A program made the translations under genes and the position numbers. A model generated the notes under the pieces. The model was not told where the DNA came from. It did not search any database and saw only the letters and a list, made by a program, of their open reading frames with translations. From Methanoregula sp. (GTDB lineage Archaea > Halobacteriota > Methanomicrobia > Methanomicrobiales > Methanospirillaceae), in assembly GCA_003157895.1 (NCBI GenBank), contig PMKW01000064.1, positions 2,521 to 10,526 on the forward strand: a DNA stretch of 8,006 nt, read 5' to 3'. Within the stretch, counting starts at the first letter, position 1; every line of letters begins with the position of its first letter. Shown here piece by piece: positions 1-4,871 of the stretch.

Positions 1-604
1 AGAGCGGGTTCTCCTCGTCCCGCTGCATCATCATCGCACAGTGGAACGTCCCGCCCCGGCTCACCACGCCCATGAGGCGGGGGTCAGCCCGGAGTGCGGC
101 GAGCGCCTGCCGGTTGACCCCGCAGTGAAGGGTCAGGAAATCCACACCCTGCTGACAGTGCTCGCGGATAACCTTAAAGAGCAGATCGGCATCGACATCC
201 GCCGCATTGCCGGCCCGGCGGACTGCTTCATAGACAGGAACCGTCCCGACCGTGGTATCGAGTTTGAGTATCTTCCTGCGTATCGCTACAAGGTTCCCGC
301 CGGTCGAGAGGTCCATCAGCGCATCGGCACCGTTGGCGAGCGCTGCCTTTGCCTTCTCCTCTTCAAGGGTGGGATCGCACCGGCTGCCCGATGTCCCGAT
401 ATTCACGTTGATCTTGACCGTGCAGCCCTCGCCAATGGCACAGAGCCGGTGCTTCCGGGTAGGGTTTTTCGGGATCACGATCCTGCCGTCAGCGATCCCG
501 CGGCTGAGCCGTTCCGGATCCATACCTTCCGCCCGTGCCACGGCCCCCAGTTCCCGGGGAAGCCCTTTTTTGCACCTGCGGATGAGCAAATCCATAAGAA
601 ACAT
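1..604 (-). CDS. thiC: Phosphomethylpyrimidine synthase ThiC (N-terminal part, cut by window edge)
   Basis: ThiC is a radical-SAM enzyme that rearranges aminoimidazole ribotide into HMP phosphate, the pyrimidine half of thiamine. The 201 codons seen here match the family's N-terminal and early barrel region: a K-G-x(2)-E-x-like opening, GRIVIPKN (residues 40-47), KINVNIGTSG (64-73), the STGG loop (100-103), TTVGTVPVYEAVRRAGN (117-133), DFLTLHCGVN (155-164) and VVSRGGTFHCAMMM (180-193). The C-terminal cysteine motif that binds the 4Fe-4S cluster lies beyond the left edge. The start is uncertain: ATG at 604 follows a weak AAGGG, ATG at 595 fits the usual family N-terminus (MxLI...) best, and ATG at 631 is also in frame. 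An AATAATAA stretch (618-625, minus strand) could be a TATA element giving a nearly leaderless mRNA starting at 595. The neighbouring plus-strand cluster is divergent and has no obvious link to thiamine. Confidence 0.93.
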   Translation of the reverse strand, partial: MFLMDLLIRRCKKGLPRELGAVARAEGMDPERLSRGIADGRIVIPKNPTRKHRLCAIGEGCTVKINVNIGTSGSRCDPTLEEEKAKAALANGADALMDLSTGGNLVAIRRKILKLDTTVGTVPVYEAVRRAGNAADVDADLLFKVIREHCQQGVDFLTLHCGVNRQALAALRADPRLMGVVSRGGTFHCAMMMQRDEENPL

Positions 605-629
605 CTGTTCTGAGCCCTTATTATTGTGC

Positions 630-1232
630 ATGCAGGTCGAGTGGCTGTATAGCGGCGATCCATGGGCGAACGCCTATGTTGCGGGAAACATCCTCGTGGA
701 TGCAGGGGTCATGCCGATGGCGGTTGCCCCCTACAAGGAGCAGATTGAGACGATCGTCCTGACCCATTGTCATTTCGATCACATCGCCCGGGTGAAGGAG
801 ATCGCGCACATGTGCAAAGCAAAGGTTGCCATCCACAAGGAGGATGCCCGGGGACTTGTCGATGATCTACACAGCCTCGCCATGCACTTCGGCGCCCGCT
901 CGCCGGGGATCGTCCCCGACATCCTGCTTGCCGAAGGAGACACGATCGGCGACTTTGTCGTGCTCCACACCCCGGGCCATACGCCGGGCTGCATCTGCCT
1001 GTATTCGGAGAAGGACCGGCTGCTCTTTTCCGGCGACACCGTCTTTGCCGACGGTTACTTCGGGCGCTACGACTTCCCCGGCGGGAGCAGGGCAGAACTT
1101 GCCCGTTCCCTTGACCGCCTCTCGGCACTGGATGTTGAAGGACTGTTCGCAGGCCACGGCGCACCCACGGAAGAGAATGGCAGCCGGTGCATTGCGGCCG
1201 CGGTGGGGCTGATGAAGAGCGGATATGGATAA
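630..1232 (+). CDS. Metallo-beta-lactamase-fold hydrolase (glyoxalase II-like)
   Basis: This 200-aa protein is a compact MBL-fold metallohydrolase. The dinuclear metal ligands are all visible: H46-x-H48-x-D50-H51 in THCHFDH, H117 in HTPGHTPG, D136 in FSGDTVF and H176 in AGHGAP. This is the ligand pattern of the glyoxalase II/hydroxyacylglutathione hydrolase group, but the substrate cannot be deduced from it. There is no signal peptide, so it is probably cytoplasmic. I chose ATG 630 because the family fold begins at once with a beta strand (VEWLYSG). The reading frame stays open upstream to 252, but that stretch is antisense to thiC and resembles no MBL sequence. The stop overlaps the next gene by 8 bp, which implies translational coupling with the DUF123 gene. 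No strong Shine-Dalgarno site is visible, so a short-leader or leaderless mRNA is likely. Confidence 0.88.
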   Translation: MQVEWLYSGDPWANAYVAGNILVDAGVMPMAVAPYKEQIETIVLTHCHFDHIARVKEIAHMCKAKVAIHKEDARGLVDDLHSLAMHFGARSPGIVPDILLAEGDTIGDFVVLHTPGHTPGCICLYSEKDRLLFSGDTVFADGYFGRYDFPGGSRAELARSLDRLSALDVEGLFAGHGAPTEENGSRCIAAAVGLMKSGYG

Positions 1233-1662
1233 GGGCATCTACTGTCTGGTCTTTGAGAACCCGTCCTGCACGGTCCGGGTCGGGGCGCTGGGGGAGGTTG
1301 CGTTTTTGCCGGGCTGGCATATCTACGTGGGCTCGGCGCTCGGCAGCGGCGGGCTTGCACGGCTGAAAAGACATATGGCCCTGTCACGGGACAAGGACAG
1401 GCGCCCGAAATGGCACGTGGACTGGCTCTCAACGAGTCCGTCCTTCTCTCTCCGGAACACCGTTCATGCGTCTACGGGGGAGCGCCTGGAGTGCCGGCTT
1501 GCAAAAGCCCTTGGGGGAGAGAAGATCCCGGGATTCGGCTCGAGCGACTGCGCCTGCAGATCGCATCTCTTTTACCGGTCCGGGAATCCGGTGAAAGAAG
1601 TTGAAGCGGCCTTCCGCTCCCTTGGACTTGCCCCCTGCACCAAAACCCTCATGAACCGGTAA
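1225..1662 (+). CDS. DUF123 family protein (GIY-YIG nuclease-like)
   Basis: This 145-aa protein matches the DUF123 family, which is related to GIY-YIG nucleases and is sometimes fused to endonuclease III in other organisms. Visible signatures are KGIYCLVF (residues 3-10, the GIY strand), WHIYVGSALG (31-40, in the YIG position), the basic helix LARLKRH (44-50), KWHVDWL (62-68), ECRLAKAL (89-96) and the conserved GFGSSDCACRSHLFY (103-117), with cysteines at 109 and 111. Its size is normal for the stand-alone family. A role in DNA processing or repair is suggested by the family but has not been shown, and nothing here identifies a substrate. The ATG lies inside the end of the MBL gene (8-bp overlap), so the two are probably co-translated. 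The Isf-type gene follows 17 bp downstream. Confidence 0.85.
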   Translation: MDKGIYCLVFENPSCTVRVGALGEVAFLPGWHIYVGSALGSGGLARLKRHMALSRDKDRRPKWHVDWLSTSPSFSLRNTVHASTGERLECRLAKALGGEKIPGFGSSDCACRSHLFYRSGNPVKEVEAAFRSLGLAPCTKTLMNR

Positions 1663-1679
1663 TGCAGTAAGGGTTACCT

Positions 1680-2234
1680 ATGAAAGTGCTGGGGTTATCC
1701 GGAAGCATGCGCAGGGGGGGCAACACGGCACAGCTCATCAGGGTCATCCTCCAGCGCTGCGAAGATGCAGGGATCAAAACCGAATTCGTTTCGCTCGCCG
1801 GGAAGAAGATCATGCCCTGCATGGGCTGCGAGAAGTGCAAGGTGGAGAAATGGTGCATCAACGAGGCCGACGACTGGGACGCCATCGTGAAGAAAGTGGT
1901 GGAGTGCGACGTGCTCGTGATCGGGTCGCCAACCTATTATTACGATGTCTGCGGCCAGCTCAAGAATTTCATTGACCGGACCTACTCGCTCTACCATGAC
2001 CGGAAACTCGCGGGCAGGAAAGGCGTGGCTGTTGCGGTGCAAGCCAACAATGGTGCCAGCCGCACGATCCAGACCATTGAAGGGTTCCTGAGTGCCCACG
2101 AATTCTCTTCGCTGGGTTCCGTCAAGGGCACCGGATATGCCGAGGGGGCAGTGCTTGACGATACCGAAGCGGTGCAAAAAGCCCAGAAGATCGGGGATAA
2201 AATCGTCAGGCTCGTAAAACGCAACAACAAGTGA
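1680..2234 (+). CDS. Iron-sulfur flavoprotein (Isf-type, NADPH-dependent FMN reductase fold)
   Basis: This 184-aa flavodoxin-fold protein has the FMN-phosphate loop GSMRRGGNTAQL (residues 8-19) and the flavin-contact segment GSPTYYYDVCGQLKNFIDR (82-100). Between them is the compact cluster motif C47-x2-C50-x2-C53-x5-C59, which is the hallmark of archaeal Isf proteins; in Methanosarcina Isf it binds a 4Fe-4S cluster beside FMN. Isf proteins transfer electrons, typically from ferredoxin, and members have been linked to reduction of O2 or H2O2. The partner of this copy is unknown. Its length is typical of the family. The gene follows the DUF123 gene by 17 bp with the weak SD-like stretch AAGGGTTA, so it is probably the last gene of the MBL-DUF123-Isf unit. 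A hairpin and T-run begin immediately after its stop. Confidence 0.9.
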   Translation: MKVLGLSGSMRRGGNTAQLIRVILQRCEDAGIKTEFVSLAGKKIMPCMGCEKCKVEKWCINEADDWDAIVKKVVECDVLVIGSPTYYYDVCGQLKNFIDRTYSLYHDRKLAGRKGVAVAVQANNGASRTIQTIEGFLSAHEFSSLGSVKGTGYAEGAVLDDTEAVQKAQKIGDKIVRLVKRNNK

Positions 2235-2264
2235 GACGGAAAACCCCGTCAGATATGTTTTTTT
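2235..2264 (+). terminator. Hairpin plus T7 terminator of the flavoprotein cluster
   Basis: A 5-bp stem, GACGG (2235-2239) with CCGTC (2246-2250), starts directly after the flavoprotein TGA and is followed by seven T residues (2258-2264). The same bases encode the C-terminus and stop of the convergent minus-strand gene, with the T-run read as lysine codons and the stop codon lying partly in the stem. Archaeal termination depends mainly on T-tracts, so the T7 may matter more than the hairpin. Confidence 0.6.
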
Positions 2265-2704
2265 CCGGTCATGGATTCAACGGCAATACGGATCACCGTG
2301 ACCGACCGGATATCACTTTCTGAAAACTCATGGATGCCACCACCATAGTGCTGCACGATACAATTGAGCCCGTGCGTCTTCTCTTTGGGGTCCGTGAGAA
2401 TGACAGCCATGCCGTTCCCTATCACGCTCCGGTAGCGCATCCCCCAAGAACACGGGCGGTCGCCCCGGATAACCCGGTCGCAGATGTCCACTTCGAAGCA
2501 GCAGCGGGGGTTCTTCGCCATCATGGCGATCTTCTTTCCCGCCATTGCCGAATGGATGTAGACCGACCCGTTCTCGTATCCGAAACTGACCGGTACCACA
2601 TACGGCTCCCCGCCATCAGCAAGGCCAATCCGGCATACGAGTGCCTCATTCAGGATGCACTCGATCTCTGCAGGGTCCGTGATCTCCCGGTCTTCTCTTC
2701 TCAT
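2249..2704 (-). CDS. PNPOx-like FMN-binding split-barrel protein (NimA-type)
   Basis: This 151-aa protein belongs to the pyridoxamine 5'-phosphate oxidase-like split-barrel group and resembles the NimA/5-nitroimidazole-reductase type. Visible landmarks are CRIGLADGGEPYVVPVSFGY (24-43), YIHSAMAGKKIAMMAKNP (49-66, the usual flavin-binding strand and helix) and MRYRSVIGNGMAVIL (89-103). Family members bind FMN or, in some branches, F420; which one applies here is not decided by the sequence. I chose ATG 2704 because GGAGGAA sits 5 bp upstream; an in-frame GTG at 2722 would place that SD inside the coding sequence. It lies 43 bp downstream of cofH on the same strand, so co-transcription is likely. 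Its 3' end overlaps the terminator of the convergent flavoprotein cluster. Substrate and physiological role are unknown. Confidence 0.87.
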   Translation of the reverse strand: MRREDREITDPAEIECILNEALVCRIGLADGGEPYVVPVSFGYENGSVYIHSAMAGKKIAMMAKNPRCCFEVDICDRVIRGDRPCSWGMRYRSVIGNGMAVILTDPKEKTHGLNCIVQHYGGGIHEFSESDIRSVTVIRIAVESMTGKKHI

Positions 2705-2707
2705 GGG

Positions 2708-2716
2708 TATTCCTCC
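2708..2716 (-). promoter_or_regulatory. Shine-Dalgarno site of the PNPOx-like gene
   Basis: On the minus strand GGAGGAA lies about 5 bases before ATG 2704. It is the clearest ribosome binding site in the window and decides the start over the upstream in-frame GTG at 2722. Confidence 0.75.
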
Positions 2717-2747
2717 GGGCACGGGCCGGCACGGGCACTACCCGTTC

Positions 2748-3842
2748 TCAGACCAGCTCGTACAGCGTTGTCCGGCGCCGTAGTGTCCTGCCGAGGTCTT
2801 CTGCAACCCGCCGCATCTCCTCCGGGTCGAGGTAATCGGTATTGGTGGCCCCCGCACCCTTGGAGATGCTCTCCTCATATACCGTGCCTCCGAGGTCGTT
2901 GGCTCCTGCGATCAGGCTGAGCTGGGCCATCTTGATCCCCTCTTTTACCCACGAGACCTGGATGTTCCTGAAATTGTCCAAGAAGAGCCTCCCGACGGCC
3001 ACCATCAGCAGGTCCTCCCGGCCGGTTGCGCCGGCCCGGGCATTCCCCTTCTGGAAGAGAGGTGTGTTCATGTGAATGAAAGAGAGGGGGACAAACTCGG
3101 TAAACCCGCTCGTCTCGTCCTGGATATCCCGCAGGATCCCGAGGTGCTTCACCCGGTCACGGTCCGTTTCGCAGTGGCCGTACATGATCGTGGCGGTGGT
3201 CTTAATCCCAAGGCCGTGAGCCTCCGTGATGATCCGGACCCATTCTTTCGTCGGGATCTTCTCCTTACAAATCTTCTGCCGGACATCATCCACAAGAATC
3301 TCCGCGGCTGTCCCGCACATCGAGTCAAGACCGGCCTCTTTCATTGCTTCAAGCACTTCGACCGTGCTCATCCTGCTTTTTTTGGCTGCATACGCAACTT
3401 CCATCGGGTTGCTGGCGTGAATGTGGATTTCCGGTGCTGACTCGTGGATCCAGCGGTACACGTCAGTATAGGATTGTGCAGTGAAGTCCGGATGGAGGCC
3501 GCTCACGGTGCAGATCTCCGTGACCCTGCGCTCCTTTGCCAGTGACACTTTCTTCTGGATTGCCGCCCTGTCATGGAAATAGATCCCCTCATCGCCGGGC
3601 TTCTTTGAGAACCCGCAGAACCCGCAGGCATTCACGCAGAGGTTGGTGACGTTGATGTTCTGGTTCCGGACATAGGTGACAGCATTACCGGCCCGCTCTT
3701 CCCGCACCTCGTCGGCAGCTTCCGCGATCTCCCAGACCTGCCGCCCGCTGGTCTTAAAGAGCATCAGTGCGTCTTTCCCGCTGAGCCGGGAGCCTCCTTT
3801 CACTTCATCCAGTACTGCCGAAAGCGTCCTCACCACGGTCAT
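2748..3842 (-). CDS. cofH: CofH, FO synthase subunit 2 (radical SAM)
   Basis: CofH joins L-tyrosine-derived 4-hydroxybenzyl to 5-amino-6-ribitylaminouracil, the first radical step toward FO, the deazaflavin core of coenzyme F420; CofG then closes the ring. The 364-aa protein has NINVTNLCVNACGFCGF (62-78) with the radical-SAM triad C69-x3-C73-x2-C76, followed by GIYF, EICTVSGLHPDF, ASNPMEV, DSMCGTAAEILVDDVR and TTATIMYGHCE, all characteristic of CofH and its MqnC/MqnE relatives. Archaeal F420 context and overall pattern favour CofH. Methanogens can carry several paralogues, so this copy might have a divergent role. ATG 3842 is chosen with a G-rich stretch before it; the ATG 7 bp further upstream is out of frame. 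The PNPOx-like gene follows in the same direction. No cofG is visible in the window. Confidence 0.9.
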   Translation of the reverse strand: MTVVRTLSAVLDEVKGGSRLSGKDALMLFKTSGRQVWEIAEAADEVREERAGNAVTYVRNQNINVTNLCVNACGFCGFSKKPGDEGIYFHDRAAIQKKVSLAKERRVTEICTVSGLHPDFTAQSYTDVYRWIHESAPEIHIHASNPMEVAYAAKKSRMSTVEVLEAMKEAGLDSMCGTAAEILVDDVRQKICKEKIPTKEWVRIITEAHGLGIKTTATIMYGHCETDRDRVKHLGILRDIQDETSGFTEFVPLSFIHMNTPLFQKGNARAGATGREDLLMVAVGRLFLDNFRNIQVSWVKEGIKMAQLSLIAGANDLGGTVYEESISKGAGATNTDYLDPEEMRRVAEDLGRTLRRRTTLYELV

Positions 3843-3949
3843 CCCCCATCTTCTGATGTCCAGTGTAGCGTCCCGGAAAAAGTAAAGCTATCGCTCTTCG
3901 TGGCGCATGGTTCTTATTCCTTTACGCCAACCCTCATTACAGGAACGCC
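3843..3949. promoter_or_regulatory. Divergent intergenic region between cofH and the DUF1805 gene
   Basis: These 107 bp separate two divergent starts and must hold both promoters unless either lies in coding DNA. Only weak TATA-like stretches are seen: GTTCTTATTCC (3909-3919) for the plus strand, and an AGCTTTACTTTTT stretch on the minus strand (about 3876-3888) for cofH. No clear palindrome or repeat was found. AGGAA (3940-3944) is a modest ribosome binding site for the DUF1805 gene. Confidence 0.4.
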
Positions 3950-4249
3950 ATGGAGTTTATCGAAGTCCGGTTGTCACGGAAAAAAGCATATGGTTTTGTC
4001 ATCCCCCTGGGCCCGGCGAATCTTGTCGCTGTCAAGACCGATGTGGGACTGGTGGGGTGCGGGGCGTTTGATGTTGCGGCGCTCGACTCGTTCAGCTACC
4101 CGGCAGTAAAAGTCCGGCCCTCGCTCGGGCCGTCCATCGGGGATACTGATGACATCCTTGCAGGGATTGTCAAGGAAGTCAACCGTTCGGCTTTCGGGCG
4201 TGGGATCAGGACCGGCATGACCGGCAAGGAAGCGCTGGAACTGCTCTGA
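3950..4249 (+). CDS. DUF1805 family protein (YunC-like)
   Basis: This 99-aa protein matches the small DUF1805 family, which includes Bacillus subtilis YunC. Shared features are the strand AYGFVIPLGPANLVAVKTDVG (13-33), the central VGCGAFDVAAL (35-45) and the C-terminal GIRTGMTGKEALELL (85-99). Its function is not established. The length fits a complete single domain; no membrane segment or signal peptide is present, so it is probably cytoplasmic. The start follows AGGAA at a short distance. It is divergent from cofH and appears monocistronic, since T6 (4252-4257) and two hairpins follow its stop and the next gene is on the other strand. Confidence 0.82.
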   Translation: MEFIEVRLSRKKAYGFVIPLGPANLVAVKTDVGLVGCGAFDVAALDSFSYPAVKVRPSLGPSIGDTDDILAGIVKEVNRSAFGRGIRTGMTGKEALELL

Positions 4250-4251
4250 AC

Positions 4252-4320
4252 TTTTTTAGGTTTTCCCCTCCTTGGTTCTCTGTTCTCAGGCAATCCGGTA
4301 ACGCCGGATTAACATCTTTT
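4252..4320 (+). terminator. T-run and hairpin after the DUF1805 gene
   Basis: T6 (4252-4257) follows the DUF1805 stop almost directly. Further on, a perfect 7-bp stem AATCCGG/CCGGATT (4292-4298 with 4304-4310, 5-base loop) is followed by TTTT (4317-4320). Either could end the transcript; the early T6 fits an archaeal T-tract terminator. Confidence 0.55.
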
Positions 4321-4344
4321 CCCTGAACGGTACCAGACTTTCTC

Positions 4345-4367
4345 CGGGGATTGTCCCCCGCATTTTT
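4345..4367 (+). terminator. Second GC-rich hairpin with T5 tail
   Basis: The stem CGGGG (4345-4349) with CCCCG (4356-4360) and a 6-base loop is followed by TTTTT (4363-4367). It is oriented for plus-strand transcription and would back up the preceding terminator, shielding the convergent minus-strand gene. On the minus strand the hairpin lacks a T-tail. Confidence 0.45.
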
Positions 4368-4417
4368 CCCTGCCTTCTCTTGGTATACCGGGCCGCTGTT
4401 ATAGGTACAGAAAGGGA

Positions 4418-4612
4418 TCAGGCGTCCATCGGGTGTGGCGTAGTGGATGCTTTTTCCACCGGTTTGCCGATCTCCGAATCTCCGATAACCGGAGTAGCGG
4501 ATACTGCCGCCATTGCCTTGTCAATAACGAAACGGACTGCTTTTCCGAGCAGTCGTCCTGCGATCCAGCCAGTGAGCAGGACAATCAGTGCACCAATGAT
4601 GGAAGTAAGCAC
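4418..4612 (-). CDS. Small membrane protein with MscS-type N-terminal TM helix; probable remnant
   Basis: From a GTG at 4612 this would be a 64-aa protein with one clear hydrophobic segment, SIIGALIVLLTGWIAGRLLG (4-23), followed by a basic, helical VRFVIDKAM. The pattern (LLxGWIxGRLLGKxV) resembles the conserved N-terminal TM helix found in archaeal mechanosensitive-channel-like (MscS-type) proteins. In that family the helix is followed by more membrane segments and a beta domain; here the protein ends in a polar tail (KASTTPHPMDA). No channel domain follows, so it is either a small membrane protein or a truncated remnant. The GTG has no ribosome binding site. The frame stays open upstream without any ATG, GTG or TTG (at least to 4740), and sensible upstream coding lies in another frame (see the next entry), so the true start is doubtful. 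Confidence 0.45.
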   Translation of the reverse strand: MLTSIIGALIVLLTGWIAGRLLGKAVRFVIDKAMAAVSATPVIGDSEIGKPVEKASTTPHPMDA

Positions 4613-4650
4613 CGTGATGGTGTTGTCAAGACCTCTGGAAAATAGGTCTG

Positions 4651-4728
4651 TTAATCCGGTAACCCTGGTACAATCTCCCTTATTTCCTTGAAGGTTTCTG
4701 GAATGGAATGCTTGAAACGGGCATTCAC
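4651..4728 (-). pseudogene. Possible 5' end of the TM-helix gene, shifted out of frame
   Basis: A GTG at 4728, just downstream of a strong TATA-like stretch, opens 25 codons that look like real protein (IPETFKEIREIVPGLPD) and end at TAA 4653-4651. The adjacent frame then continues as LTDLFSRGLDNTITVLTSIIG into the TM-helix gene. One extra base near 4654 would join the two into a protein of about 103 aa. This suggests a single-base deletion (decay) or a sequencing error; it is an inference from protein-like residue use, not from an alignment. Confidence 0.35.
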
Positions 4729-4730
4729 TA

Positions 4731-4755
4731 TGTAAGAAGGACTCTGTAAGAAGGA
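4731..4755. repeat. Short tandem direct repeat TGTAAGAAGGA
   Basis: The 11-mer TGTAAGAAGGA occurs at 4731-4741 and again at 4745-4755, a 14-bp period. It lies between the minus-strand TATA-like stretch and the first possible start codons of the TM-helix remnant, that is, around its likely transcription start. It could be an operator pair or a small slippage duplication. Confidence 0.6.
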
Positions 4756-4756
4756 A

Positions 4757-4773
4757 TTTATAAAATATAAAAT
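4757..4773 (-). promoter_or_regulatory. TATA-like promoter stretch for the minus-strand helix remnant
   Basis: On the minus strand the stretch ATTTTATATTTTATAAA contains two overlapping TATA-like elements. About 25 bases downstream would put the transcription start near 4733-4742, just before the GTG at 4728. This supports a start upstream of 4612. Confidence 0.5.
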
Positions 4774-4780
4774 CTATCTA

Positions 4781-4793
4781 TATCGGTTATACA
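4781..4793 (-). promoter_or_regulatory. 13-bp shared element, copy 1 (TGTATAACCGATA)
   Basis: Read on the minus strand, TGTATAACCGATA sits about 10 bp upstream of the minus-strand TATA-like box. An identical 13-mer occurs at 6362-6374 on the plus strand at the same distance from the TATA-like box of the COG1361 gene. It is a candidate binding site for a regulator, possibly the winged-helix/PAS protein encoded between the two copies. Confidence 0.5.
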
Positions 4794-4798
4794 CGTGG

Positions 4799-4813
4799 AT
4801 TGTTCATAACAAT
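4799..4813 (+). promoter_or_regulatory. 15-bp palindrome (candidate operator) upstream of the PAS regulator
   Basis: ATTGTT-CAT-AACAAT is a perfect inverted repeat with 6-bp arms and a 3-bp centre. Its right arm abuts the TATA-like box TTATAAAT, so a protein bound here would cover the BRE position and block or aid TBP/TFB. A related 10-mer, TGTTCATAAC/TGTTCATACC, recurs at 4801-4810 and 4826-4835, flanking the box. Autoregulation by the downstream gene is an inference. Confidence 0.5.
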
Positions 4814-4820
4814 TATAAAT
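4813..4820 (+). promoter_or_regulatory. TATA box of the winged-helix/PAS regulator
   Basis: TTATAAAT is the best plus-strand archaeal TATA candidate upstream of the regulator gene. It predicts transcription from about 4840-4845 and a leader of roughly 30 bases before ATG 4872, without a clear Shine-Dalgarno site. Confidence 0.55.
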
Positions 4821-4871
4821 TCACATGTTCATACCTAAACACCAGCGCAGGACGCGCGGTTTAATCCTATC

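Noticed and set aside
41..613. 190-codon plus-strand frame
   Set aside because: It lies opposite thiC, whose minus-strand translation matches the family almost motif by motif. This frame is a GC-driven shadow.
252..1232. Long version of the MBL hydrolase frame starting at 252
   Set aside because: The extra 126 residues are antisense to the well-conserved thiC sequence and do not resemble an MBL domain; ATG 630 fits the fold.
709..1374. 221-codon minus-strand frame across the MBL and DUF123 genes
   Set aside because: Arginine- and proline-rich low-quality sequence typical of antisense frames in GC-rich DNA; both plus-strand genes there have clear family motifs.
2330..2920. 196-codon plus-strand frame
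   Set aside because: It is antisense to the PNPOx-like gene and the end of cofH, both clear families with sensible starts; no known domain is seen in it.
4480..4495. CTCCG-ATAAC-CGGAG hairpin
   Set aside because: It lies inside the minus-strand helix coding sequence without a T-tail; a short stem like this is expected by chance.
4292..4663. 11-mer AATCCGGTAAC repeated at 4292-4302 and 4653-4663
   Set aside because: One copy is part of a terminator hairpin and the other lies in the helix remnant. There is no common position or further similarity, so it is probably chance.
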